DNA of 64,000 nucleotides, taken from the NCBI GenBank assembly GCA_002811645.1, contig PDIP01000007.1:18933-82932 (forward strand), read 5' to 3'. Position 1 is the first letter of the stretch, and each line of letters begins with the position of its first letter. The stretch comes from Corallochytrium limacisporum (lineage: Eukaryota > Opisthokonta). This document shows, piece after piece, positions 1 through 8,193 of this stretch. The notes beneath the pieces were generated by a model. That model was not told the origin of the DNA. It searched no databases and was given only the letters and a program-made list of their open reading frames with translations. Made by a program: the position numbers and the translations under genes.

Positions 1-115
1 CCCCGGGGGGGGCGTTCCCGTTCATTCTACTGCCGCTTTGCCACCGTTGTTGTTCCAGCCTAAAAGGTGTGGGCTGGGGAAGTGCCTGCGGTGTTGTGCA
101 ATGCTGGCTGATTGC

Positions 116-170
<55 letters not shown>

Positions 171-448
171 TGTGTGTACCCCATCAATACTTTGCAATAA
201 AAAAATTCCATTTCCGTTCCATCAGGGTCCCGTGTGTCCGGCTGTTTTATGTGAAACCGGTACGTTTCAGTGACGGGTCTACGGTTCGGTGAATTGGTTT
301 CTGGCTAAGACAAGCAGGGATGGTCGCATTGTTCGAGAAGGTATATCAATGCACAGGGACACATCTCAAACTGTGAAAGGAAAAGCTCACGATCTCTTGG
401 ACAGTTTGTTTGCTACTGTGGAGAATACATTAATACCACTTAAGAACA
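1..448. other. Non-coding region upstream of Elf1
   Basis: This stretch begins with a C4/G8 palindrome at 1-12 and holds a long GA microsatellite at 118-168 followed by a short TG run. The rest has ordinary composition and leads into the Elf1 start at 449. Short open frames here are not supported: they run through the microsatellite or have no recognisable homology. It presumably carries the Elf1 promoter and 5' UTR, but I see no convincing TATA box. Confidence 0.6.
118..168. repeat. (GA)n microsatellite
   Basis: About 25 uninterrupted GA units followed directly by a TG run to 177. Tracts of this kind can slip in replication and form triplex DNA. Here the tract lies about 280 bp upstream of the Elf1 start. 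Confidence 0.95.
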
Positions 449-1126
449 ATGGGCAAGAAAGGAAAGTCATCGAAGCCGCCGCCTAAGCCACCGAAGCCAA
501 AATTGGAGACAAGCTTCCCCTGCCCTTTCTGTAATCATGAGGGTGCGGTGAGCTGCAAGCTTGACTACGCCAAAATGGTCGGCTATGCCACCTGCAAGGT
601 GTGCGGTGAGGAGTACCAGTGCCGGATCCGCAAACTTGACGCCCCCGTTGACGTCTACAGCAGTTGGATCGACGCTTGCGAGGAGGAAAAGGAACGGCAC
701 CTGGAACGGGAAGCCCGAGGAGAAACCGCCGACGACTATGACGATCATCATGGTCACCACCACCACCGGGAGCCAGCCCCGCAGCACAACAGTCGCAACG
801 GTTCGGGCCGTGATGAGTACAGAGAAAGAGCGCAGAGGCCATCAAGGCCGTCAGAATTTGATCGCAAACGCCAGCGTGCGCAGCGTGTCGCCACCTACGG
901 TGATGACTATGACGACGACGACGATTTCATAGATAATGGTCCTGTCAAACAAATTGCTGACGATGATGAGGACTCGGAGGACGAATTTGGCGCATCTGAC
1001 GACGATTTTGACGAGAAGAAGGCAATGAAGGCGCGGGCGGATTTGGACCTTTCTGATGAGGACGAAGAAGAAGCCATTAAACCGGCACGAAAGCGGGTGG
1101 CCATTGCATCTGACGACGATGACTGA
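449..1126 (+). CDS. ELOF1: Transcription elongation factor Elf1/ELOF1 homologue
   Basis: A 225-residue protein whose first 85 residues match the Elf1 family. A lysine/proline-rich N-terminal tail (residues 1-18) is followed by a four-cysteine zinc ribbon (C25, C28, C49, C52) and the family signature PVDVYSSWIDACE. Elf1 binds transcribing RNA polymerase II, helps it pass nucleosomes and, in animals, supports transcription-coupled repair. The remaining 140 residues are a highly charged tail rich in Asp/Glu runs. Human ELOF1 lacks such a tail, but acidic tails occur in fungal Elf1 proteins; here it may bind histones or chaperones (inference). The ATG at 449 lies in good context (CAATGG). The gene is convergent with the CEP164-like gene, 207 bp apart. 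The identity of the ribbon domain is secure; the role of the tail is not. Confidence 0.95.
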   Translation: MGKKGKSSKPPPKPPKPKLETSFPCPFCNHEGAVSCKLDYAKMVGYATCKVCGEEYQCRIRKLDAPVDVYSSWIDACEEEKERHLEREARGETADDYDDHHGHHHHREPAPQHNSRNGSGRDEYRERAQRPSRPSEFDRKRQRAQRVATYGDDYDDDDDFIDNGPVKQIADDDEDSEDEFGASDDDFDEKKAMKARADLDLSDEDEEEAIKPARKRVAIASDDDD

Positions 1127-1333
1127 GGCTTAAACCACGACCTTTCAAACAGCGATTTGCACACATAACACACTGCGAACAAAGTAGACGACTATATACA
1201 TGTCAAGCCTATTAAATATATATTACTCGAATGCTTATGGTATATGGCTTGATTTGATTCATGTGATGACATATGGTGAATGTCTTTCGAGCACTGGTCA
1301 CTTTTGATGTCCTGACGTGTTTCTGCACGCGCT

Positions 1334-3814
1334 CTATGATAGAGACAACAATGTTGTGGTCAGATCATGGTTTATGTTCCTGAGCCAGACCCTCTGGTCC
1401 CGGAGGCGGTCAATGTGTGCCTGGCGTCGTAGAGACGGTGTCTGTCTTACGTTGGCTCCAGCCGACGCAGGTCGCTGATGACTGCGGTATCGCGCCACGC
1501 CACCGATTGATACCGGTTCTGGTATCGTCGTTGGTGGCCCAGGGACAGTTGGCCGTGGTACGGCTCCGTTGACAGCGTGGAAACGTCCCATCGAAAAGCG
1601 CAGAGATTCCATTGCCGTTTCGAGGGGATCGAGAAGATCGTCGTCGCTTTCATCCCTGTGTCCGTTCGTGGCCGTGTCCCAGTACCGCGAGTACAATGGC
1701 CGTTCCCTGGACGGTACGTAACCCGCCGCAGTAAAGGCCTGTAGGTCGCCATAGCCCCGTTCAGAGTGTAGTGGAACCCAGGGTTCCTTGCGTGGGTCAG
1801 ACCACAACGGATGCCCGGGCCTTTGTCTTCCATCGGGGTCCACGGCTCTGGGAAGGGCAGTGTTGGGCCTCTGATCACCTTGCAATGACTCTCCAACAGG
1901 GACAGGCCCCTCACCGCGCAAGAACGCTTTGGTTTGCTCTAAAAAATCATCAATCTCTCCGGACGCCGTGTACTCTTTGAAAGAAAGGCCGGGATCGGAG
2001 CCGTTGGCCAGGCGCGAGGCGTTCATGGCCTTGAGCACTGTAGGGTGGTCGATGGAATCGAGGATCTTAGCCTCTTCAAGACCGTGCAGAATGTCTGCTA
2101 TGGCATCGTAGGCCGGGTGTTGGGTTGCACTAATCTGACGGATTTGGGGTTGAACGTGATGTGCTCCGCTCTGATGCATGGACGGAACAGTCGTGTCTTG
2201 TCCGACTCCGCCTCCGCCTCCAACAATGTACTGCGGGGAGGTTTGGTGTTTGTGCCGCTCATATGCCTGACTGTCGCTCAGGGCCTGTTTCATGCTCATC
2301 TCTATAATCCCGCTAATTTCCTTCATATTAGGTTGCTGATGGATGCTTGACAGAGAGTCATTGGCTGAGTTTTGGTAGTCAGTGCCTAGCATGCGCCTGA
2401 CCACACGGTCGACGTCGGAGAGCGATTGCTGGTGGTCATGAGGCGACGATCCCGCCGCCCCCCCCGTGGCGGAGACGGGGAGCGCGGATGTCGGACTGCC
2501 CTGATGCACTCCTGGGAGTGGACTGCGTATGTCATGTGGTGGTTTAGGTGGAATCATGTGCTGCGGCACATGGCTAAGATCGCTTCGTTTAGGCGCCTCC
2601 TTGGCCTCTGAAGCCCAGGGGTAGACTTTGTCAAAGTCTGAGGAATCGGATGCGATCGAAGTGAGCGTGAAATTGAGTGGATTATCTGGGGACTCACCAC
2701 GGGCGGCTGCGTCAGCAGGTGTCAGCTCGCGGTACTGCAAATATTCCGGTCGTGATTGAAAGTACTCATCGTCATTTTCGCTGGCCGATACGGATTGCTG
2801 TAGCAGTGCATCGGTGGTGCCTGAGCTGGGTTTTGGAGTTGGGCCACGCTGTGTTGTCGTTTCGATTGTGCCTTCGTCAACCTCAGCCTTTGTTGTCCGT
2901 GTTTGCAGCTGACGCATTTCCTCGCCCTTCTGCGCATTGAATGCTGCAAACGGTGACATACGCGTGGTGGTTGAGCCTACAAGGCCAGCCCCTGACCCCT
3001 GTAGTGACGTGGATGTCGCACTGCCGCCAAAATTGAACGATCCGGAGCCAGCTAGAGACTGCTGAGCGAGGCTTTGGGTCGGTTGCGAGCCGTCCAGCTG
3101 GGTGCTTGGTACTTTGTTGTGGGTGTTGAAGCGGTCGTATGTGTTTGTCCGTTGCCTTTCCGTTGGACCTCCTGGATTCTCCGGCAGGTCCTCGACCTCA
3201 CTGTCGCCCGCATAGTCGTTACCACCTTCGAGAAAATCAAGGCCAAGATCGGCGGCAGTATTGTCGTTCAGTGTTTCTACGACGTCCCGTGGGGTCTTGC
3301 TGACGGGAATGGATGCTAAAGGCAGATCTGATTGTTTTATGAACTTCACGGCAGTGTCGGCCAGGATGTCACCAACGATGTTTTCGTTGCTCTGTCTTAG
3401 TCCTCCAGCTTGCATTAAACGGTCCCGGGGCGTCGATCCGGCTGGGTTGTGACTCGCACCTTGTCTGACGTGCCTTCGTCGTTCCTTCTCTGCCAGGTAC
3501 ATTTGTTTATACTCCTCGTCGCACGGGTGGTCCCATGTGGATTCACCCGTTTCCATGTTGAAGTAGAAAATTTCTTCCTCCTTGCCTTTCCGACAAGCTG
3601 CCCGCCAGGGTTGAGGCAATTTGGCCTTCAAACCATCCCGAGCGATCCACATCAAGTCCGCATCTTCTGCTGGGTCCATCCCAATGACCAGGGCATACTC
3701 CTCCAGTTCTTCTGGCTCGGGTTCGTAGTCCTCATCAAATTGTTCTTCAAGAAAAAGGCATTCCTCGTCCTCATCCTCGGGGGACGGAGAATGTAGACTA
3801 CGAGAATCATCCAT
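1334..3814 (-). CDS. CEP164: CEP164-like centriolar distal-appendage protein with WW domain
   Basis: An 826-residue protein. Residues 35-115 closely match the CEP164 N-terminus: an EYA..IGMDP..DADLMWIAR helix, then a WW domain running from about W70 to P97 with the STWDHPCDEEY signature. In animals this module recruits TTBK2 to distal appendages to start ciliogenesis. After it the sequence is mostly polar, low-complexity and probably disordered (about residues 120-780), ending in a basic helix near 795-826. Vertebrate CEP164 is much longer (about 1460 residues) with extensive coiled coil, which is largely missing here, so this is a short form. ATG at 3814, first in frame. The gene diverges from the acidic-protein gene across a GC-rich 1.6-kb gap. 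The N-terminal assignment is strong; full functional equivalence is inferred. Confidence 0.85.
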   Translation of the reverse strand: MDDSRSLHSPSPEDEDEECLFLEEQFDEDYEPEPEELEEYALVIGMDPAEDADLMWIARDGLKAKLPQPWRAACRKGKEEEIFYFNMETGESTWDHPCDEEYKQMYLAEKERRRHVRQGASHNPAGSTPRDRLMQAGGLRQSNENIVGDILADTAVKFIKQSDLPLASIPVSKTPRDVVETLNDNTAADLGLDFLEGGNDYAGDSEVEDLPENPGGPTERQRTNTYDRFNTHNKVPSTQLDGSQPTQSLAQQSLAGSGSFNFGGSATSTSLQGSGAGLVGSTTTRMSPFAAFNAQKGEEMRQLQTRTTKAEVDEGTIETTTQRGPTPKPSSGTTDALLQQSVSASENDDEYFQSRPEYLQYRELTPADAAARGESPDNPLNFTLTSIASDSSDFDKVYPWASEAKEAPKRSDLSHVPQHMIPPKPPHDIRSPLPGVHQGSPTSALPVSATGGAAGSSPHDHQQSLSDVDRVVRRMLGTDYQNSANDSLSSIHQQPNMKEISGIIEMSMKQALSDSQAYERHKHQTSPQYIVGGGGGVGQDTTVPSMHQSGAHHVQPQIRQISATQHPAYDAIADILHGLEEAKILDSIDHPTVLKAMNASRLANGSDPGLSFKEYTASGEIDDFLEQTKAFLRGEGPVPVGESLQGDQRPNTALPRAVDPDGRQRPGHPLWSDPRKEPWVPLHSERGYGDLQAFTAAGYVPSRERPLYSRYWDTATNGHRDESDDDLLDPLETAMESLRFSMGRFHAVNGAVPRPTVPGPPTTIPEPVSIGGVARYRSHQRPASAGANVRQTPSLRRQAHIDRLRDQRVWLRNINHDLTTTLLSLS

Positions 3815-5396
3815 ACCTTCGGTGAATGGTAGTATACACGACTTGTGCTAGTGATCCACGAAGCGCTACCGCGTTAGGTCGCCATGGCTGTGTGTGGTTC
3901 TTGTCTTTCCCGGTGCCGCGTTTTGGTTTGTTTCGCGAACCTCCGCTTAACCCATGTACAATCGTATGTCTCACTGTTCTTTCTGAGCCATTGGAAATAC
4001 CACCGCACACTGCCAAAGGACCGCACTGCCTCTCAACCGCGGACCGGCTGTTCAGCGGTGGTTACAGTGGGGTGGTGGTGGGGGTGGAAGTGGGGTCGGC
4101 GGTGGGTTGGTTGTTCGCAGTGAGGCCGCCCTCTCCCCCTCCCCCCCTCCTCTCTACCCCCGGGGCTTGCCTCCGTGGCCTCGGCTTTCTCTGGGCATTT
4201 TGGCCTCTTGCGCGGCGCTGTGTTTTCTTTGGCCCCCCGGGGGGGGGGGGCGGGTCTCAGCCGAGCGGTGCAGCAGCAGCACACTGCAAGTCAGTGTCAC
4301 CGACCACCGAGGAAGGAAAACATCCGCAGAGTCCCGACTGACTCTCTCACTCTCTCTCTCCCCCCCCTCCTCAACCCCTCTCCTCGCTCACTGCGGTCAA
4401 AATGCCACAAAACTTTTTCCCCTACACCCCCACTTCTCTCCTTGGCGTATTTCTCAGACCGCGGGGCCGAAGAATGAGCAGAGAGACTGCAAAAAAAAGG
4501 AAAAGGAAAAAAGGAAAAAATGGTAGAAAAGAGGGGTTTGCCCCCCCTCGGAACTGTTTTCGTGGGCTAGACTCACACACCTCCGAGGGTCTCTGTGTCT
4601 CGCTCACCCGTGTCCACCCTCTCCCACCGTCTCTCTGTCTCTCCCCTGTAATAAACCCTGGGGAGCGGGGGTCTATTTTCTTTGGCGCGCTTTTTTTTTT
4701 ATTTCACCCTTGGGTGCCCCGTTCGGGCCCGTTTCATTTTGCTGGGGTTTGGGAGGGAGCTCCACGATTTTTTGGGCCATCGCTCCAGTGGCAGGCATTC
4801 CCCCACCCCCCGCGGGGGGGCCTTGTGTTCGGACGCTGCGGAGTGGGCACCGCGGGCGGTCGGGGGCCAAAGAAAAAGGAAAAAAAAAAGGGGGGGGACG
4901 AAGTGGAAAAGAAAACCAGGCGAAAGGTTCAGCCCTAACGAAACCACTACACTTGGGCCCGGGCAAGGAGGAGGGGGGGTGGGGGGCGAGGAGAAGAGAG
5001 ACCGGGGCTCCATTTTTACTTCTTTGCCTTTGGCCCCATTTTCCCCGGCCTGCCCCTTTTTTTTCTTTCCTCGAAGGGCGGTCTCAAACCTGCAAACCCT
5101 CCCCTGCTCCCCCAGCTCTCGCCGTGTTGCCACCGGTGCCCTTTGGTGCCTTTCCCGCCCCGCTTCCCGCCGGTTGTTGAGGGGAGCGGGCCGGGGTCCC
5201 CCGAGGGGGGGGTTTCAGTCATCGCGGCCCGCGCCTCGGTTGGAGGGAGCGCCAGTGTGCGCAAGTGTCGCGAAAGTCTGCTTTTACTTTATTGGGATTC
5301 TTCTCAAACGTTCATATGAAGCGAGAGATTAAGATTTAGCCAAGGTAGAAAAAGAAAGGTGCCACTAAGAAAACTGAAGGACTTCTAGCCTGTGCG
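3815..5396. other. Low-complexity divergent intergenic region
   Basis: The gap between the divergent CEP164-like and acidic-protein genes. It holds CT-rich tracts (about 4330-4380), homopolymer runs of C, G, A and T, and C-run/G-run palindromes at 4157-4165, 4233-4250 and 4806-4820. Several open frames cross it on both strands, but they translate into Pro/Arg/Gly/Lys-rich low-complexity peptides with no homology, as expected for biased DNA. It presumably holds both promoters. Confidence 0.7.
4233..4250. repeat. C6/G12 palindrome
   Basis: Six C directly followed by twelve G, a self-complementary core able to form a hairpin; the G run could also join a quadruplex. It is one of fifteen CCCCGGGG-containing palindromes in non-coding DNA of this window. 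Confidence 0.9.
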
Positions 5397-5437
5397 ATGA
5401 AAAACGGAGTACCGTACAGACCAGATATGAATGTGAC

Positions 5438-5480
5438 GTAAGCGGTGCGGAAGATTCTCTACCTTGTGCTCCTTTTTGAG
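5438..5480 (+). other. Possible 43-nt intron at the 5' end of the acidic-protein gene
   Basis: An ATG at 5397 opens a frame reading MKNGVPYRPDMNVT that would stop at TAA 5439-5441. That TAA lies inside a donor-like GTAAGC at 5438. Removing 5438-5480 (GTAAGC to TTTTTGAG) joins the 5' frame in phase to the long downstream frame, just before its own ATG at 5482. The donor is good, the acceptor (GAG) is weak and the intron would be very short. The alternative is a 14-codon upstream ORF with translation starting at 5482. Confidence 0.35.
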
Positions 5481-5481
5481 G

Positions 5482-8070
5482 ATGAATCTTTCGTCAAATG
5501 AGGCACGGTCAGCCGTGGGTGGCGTTCTGTCCAATTCAATGAAAGGCAGTTCGCAAGGATCAGATTCGGCAGAGGACCAGCCGCAGAACAGCAAAGGCCA
5601 AAGTGGCTTTAGTGTCGCCGACAGCGAAGAGAAGCGCTCTTTGACGCCCACGAGTAGTGCCAATAGAATAGTTTCAGCAACAGGGATCACGTCAGGAGAT
5701 CCCATGTCTTCAGTAGATTCCCTGCTTAAGACTGAAAAAGTACGAGAGGCAGAACAGCCTTCACAGGTAGGAGGGTCGACCGAGGACAAGCACCTTGCAC
5801 CCCTGAAGGACAGCAAGGTAAAGAGCGGTCCAACCTCCCTCAGTGCAGTCGATCTCAGTGAGGACCTTGATGATCACTTTGCAGCCATGGATGAGAAGGC
5901 GGACAACGAACCCTATGAGGGGATAGTAAGGGTTGGAGAAGAAGACCATGGAGAAGCGGCAGAAGATCTGAACAGGAGCGGCCATACACTTGGGTCGACA
6001 CCACGCACACCAGCGGCGCAAACTTGGTTCAAAGGCAATGCCGGGAGAGATGACGAGGATTTGCAGGCAGCTGAAGAGGACGAGGACAACATTTACTCAG
6101 ACGACTTTGAGGAAGATGACGAGTTTGCTGAAGACGTGGATAATGGGAGCGAAGGTGCAGTCATATTCGTGAACGAAGGACGAGTAGTGACACCGCGAGA
6201 GACAGAAGATCTGCGAGACATGGGACAGAAGGCCAAGTCCGCCAATCTGTTTGCACCCGAGGAGTCTGAGGATGAGTACATTTACCAGAACAGGGGCGCC
6301 AGGGAAGGGTACGCGAATGACTTCGAAATCGAGGAATCTGACGACATCGAATTTGTAGACGAGGAAGAAGTGATTGTCGAGGATTCGCCTTTGACTGATG
6401 AAGCCGAAGGAGAAGGAAATGAGGGAGAAGAGGATGTATGTGAGGATACTGAGAACGACAACGAAGGAGACATGTACAACTACGAGCCGGAGGAGGCAGC
6501 TGAATCGGTTTCGTTGATCCAGAGTCAGCACCTCAAGGCGTCACCTGCGATGTCCGGATCGTCAATGCTACAGACACCCCGCCTTGAAGAAACTGACACC
6601 AGCGTCACCGGCCAAGAAGTCGTGGCCATCGACTCCTCTTCCGCGTCTGTGACCATTGGCGACCTGACCTCCCGCCGTTTGGAGCTCGCGCATCAGCGGG
6701 AGGAATCGCAACGCCTCATCGAGCGGGTCCAACGCAAAGTGGACGAAAACATCGCAGCCAATTTTAGTCCTGAAATTGATCCGCGGGCCCGGGACCGTCC
6801 CCTGCCAGAGCGCCCTTCAGCGCCGATCCGCACGGATCTTTTGCCAGAGGACGAAGTACAAGAGTTCCTGAAACGGTCACAAACAAGCTTCGCGTCCGGG
6901 CGCTATGGCACCTCACTCAATGCTTCGGGGGCATCTCTTGGATCTGCGCTACAGTACCCCGTGGCCACAACACGGAGCCGAGGAGCTTTTGCGGATGAAC
7001 GGGGCAGTGAGCGAGAGGGTAACATGGAGGCCCCCTCCATTTCGCATACGGGAATATCACCGCAGCGTGGCGGTAATGACATTGCCCCCGCGGGGATCAT
7101 CATTGAAGCTGCCAAATTAGCGGCCGAAGCTGCGGCGAAGAGCGCGGTCGAAGCGGTGCTAGCGGTCCAGAGGCCTTCTTTGGCGGACCTCCAGCGCAGC
7201 AGCGCATCTGGACCGATCGTCATGGCCGAGAAGGGCACGGCGATGAGCCCAACGGCCAGCGAAGTTGCCGCTGCCGGCCGCAATAGCCCTGGCGTTGAAA
7301 GTGTCTCCTTAATCGTTGCCGAAGCCAACACAAAGGCAGTGATGGCAGAAGAAGCAGCTGCGCCGATTGCAGAACCATCTAGTATCTCGGCGACTACCGA
7401 AGACCTTTCGGACGACGGGTCGCTTTTGCCTCCTCGCACACACAAAACCAAAACAATCGCCGACGATGACGACATTGACGACGATGAAGACTTGGTCGGT
7501 GGAGCGAAGACAGGCCGCCCGATGACCAACGACCAAACGGTACATGCAGTCCAAACCGCGGCTGAATCTGCGATGAAGGCAGCGGAGGCTATACTGCGGG
7601 CGTGTGAAGATATGCGGCACACAATCACCGCGACAGTCACGGCCGAATCGCACGCCCGAACCATGCCGGAACCCTTATCAATAGCCCGAGCAAGCGATGC
7701 ACTAACTCCCGGAGAGCTGCGTACTTTGGAGGATCGAATGGCACCACATGAGCTCTTTTTGAAGGACATGGAGCGTCAGCAGCTGCATGCCATCGAGAAC
7801 ATGCACACCGCGCACGCGGATATTGCGGAGTCGCGCCGACGAATGTTCCGAGACGTCACCAACGTGCCCGGACGCTACAGTGGCCCCTCACACCCGAGCA
7901 AGGGGGACCTTAGCCTCGATGGTGACTTCAGCAACCTTCGGACTGGTCCTCCATTCCAGACGACCCTGCGGGACACCCTCGCCTACATTGACGCCGAGAT
8001 GGCGAGCAGGCGGCACCGCAGGCAACAGCGGCGGCTAGCACGGGAGACTGCGAAGGGTAATGCCACCTAA
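5482..8070 (+). CDS. Large acidic low-complexity protein, function unknown
   Basis: An 862-residue protein from the ATG at 5482; the frame continues a few codons upstream without another ATG, and a spliced start at 5397 is possible. I recognise no catalytic domain. Residues 175-345 are very acidic and contain IYSDDFEEDDEF at about 204-215 and a second, similar Asp/Glu patch about 80 residues later. A predicted helical, charged segment (around 400-430, rich in Glu/Arg/Gln) is followed by Ala-rich helices near 540-570 and 690-715. The C-terminus is strongly basic (RRHRRQQRR). YSDDFE-type motifs recur in animal microtubule and ciliary proteins such as MAP9, and the gene diverges from a CEP164-like gene, so a centrosomal or ciliary role is possible; this is inference only. 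An AATAAA lies 33 nt past the stop. Confidence 0.8.
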   Translation: MNLSSNEARSAVGGVLSNSMKGSSQGSDSAEDQPQNSKGQSGFSVADSEEKRSLTPTSSANRIVSATGITSGDPMSSVDSLLKTEKVREAEQPSQVGGSTEDKHLAPLKDSKVKSGPTSLSAVDLSEDLDDHFAAMDEKADNEPYEGIVRVGEEDHGEAAEDLNRSGHTLGSTPRTPAAQTWFKGNAGRDDEDLQAAEEDEDNIYSDDFEEDDEFAEDVDNGSEGAVIFVNEGRVVTPRETEDLRDMGQKAKSANLFAPEESEDEYIYQNRGAREGYANDFEIEESDDIEFVDEEEVIVEDSPLTDEAEGEGNEGEEDVCEDTENDNEGDMYNYEPEEAAESVSLIQSQHLKASPAMSGSSMLQTPRLEETDTSVTGQEVVAIDSSSASVTIGDLTSRRLELAHQREESQRLIERVQRKVDENIAANFSPEIDPRARDRPLPERPSAPIRTDLLPEDEVQEFLKRSQTSFASGRYGTSLNASGASLGSALQYPVATTRSRGAFADERGSEREGNMEAPSISHTGISPQRGGNDIAPAGIIIEAAKLAAEAAAKSAVEAVLAVQRPSLADLQRSSASGPIVMAEKGTAMSPTASEVAAAGRNSPGVESVSLIVAEANTKAVMAEEAAAPIAEPSSISATTEDLSDDGSLLPPRTHKTKTIADDDDIDDDEDLVGGAKTGRPMTNDQTVHAVQTAAESAMKAAEAILRACEDMRHTITATVTAESHARTMPEPLSIARASDALTPGELRTLEDRMAPHELFLKDMERQQLHAIENMHTAHADIAESRRRMFRDVTNVPGRYSGPSHPSKGDLSLDGDFSNLRTGPPFQTTLRDTLAYIDAEMASRRHRRQQRRLARETAKGNAT

Positions 8071-8103
8071 AGACTACGGACAGCTCCTGTACAGTACAGA
8101 CCA

Positions 8104-8109
8104 AATAAA
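8104..8109 (+). other. AATAAA polyadenylation signal
   Basis: A canonical hexamer 33 nt after the stop codon of the acidic-protein gene, in the 123-bp gap before the convergent ABCB8-like gene. Confidence 0.6.
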
Positions 8110-8193
8110 GAAACAAGGAAGACCTAAATTTTGAATCTGTTTAATTTTCAACCACGCTCAAACTTGGTGGTAACCTTACTGTTTGATGACTGT

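Noticed and set aside
6903-7769. 288-codon open frame antisense to the acidic-protein gene
   Set aside because: Ser/Ala-rich shadow of the sense codon pattern; no homology and the sense strand is clearly the coding one.
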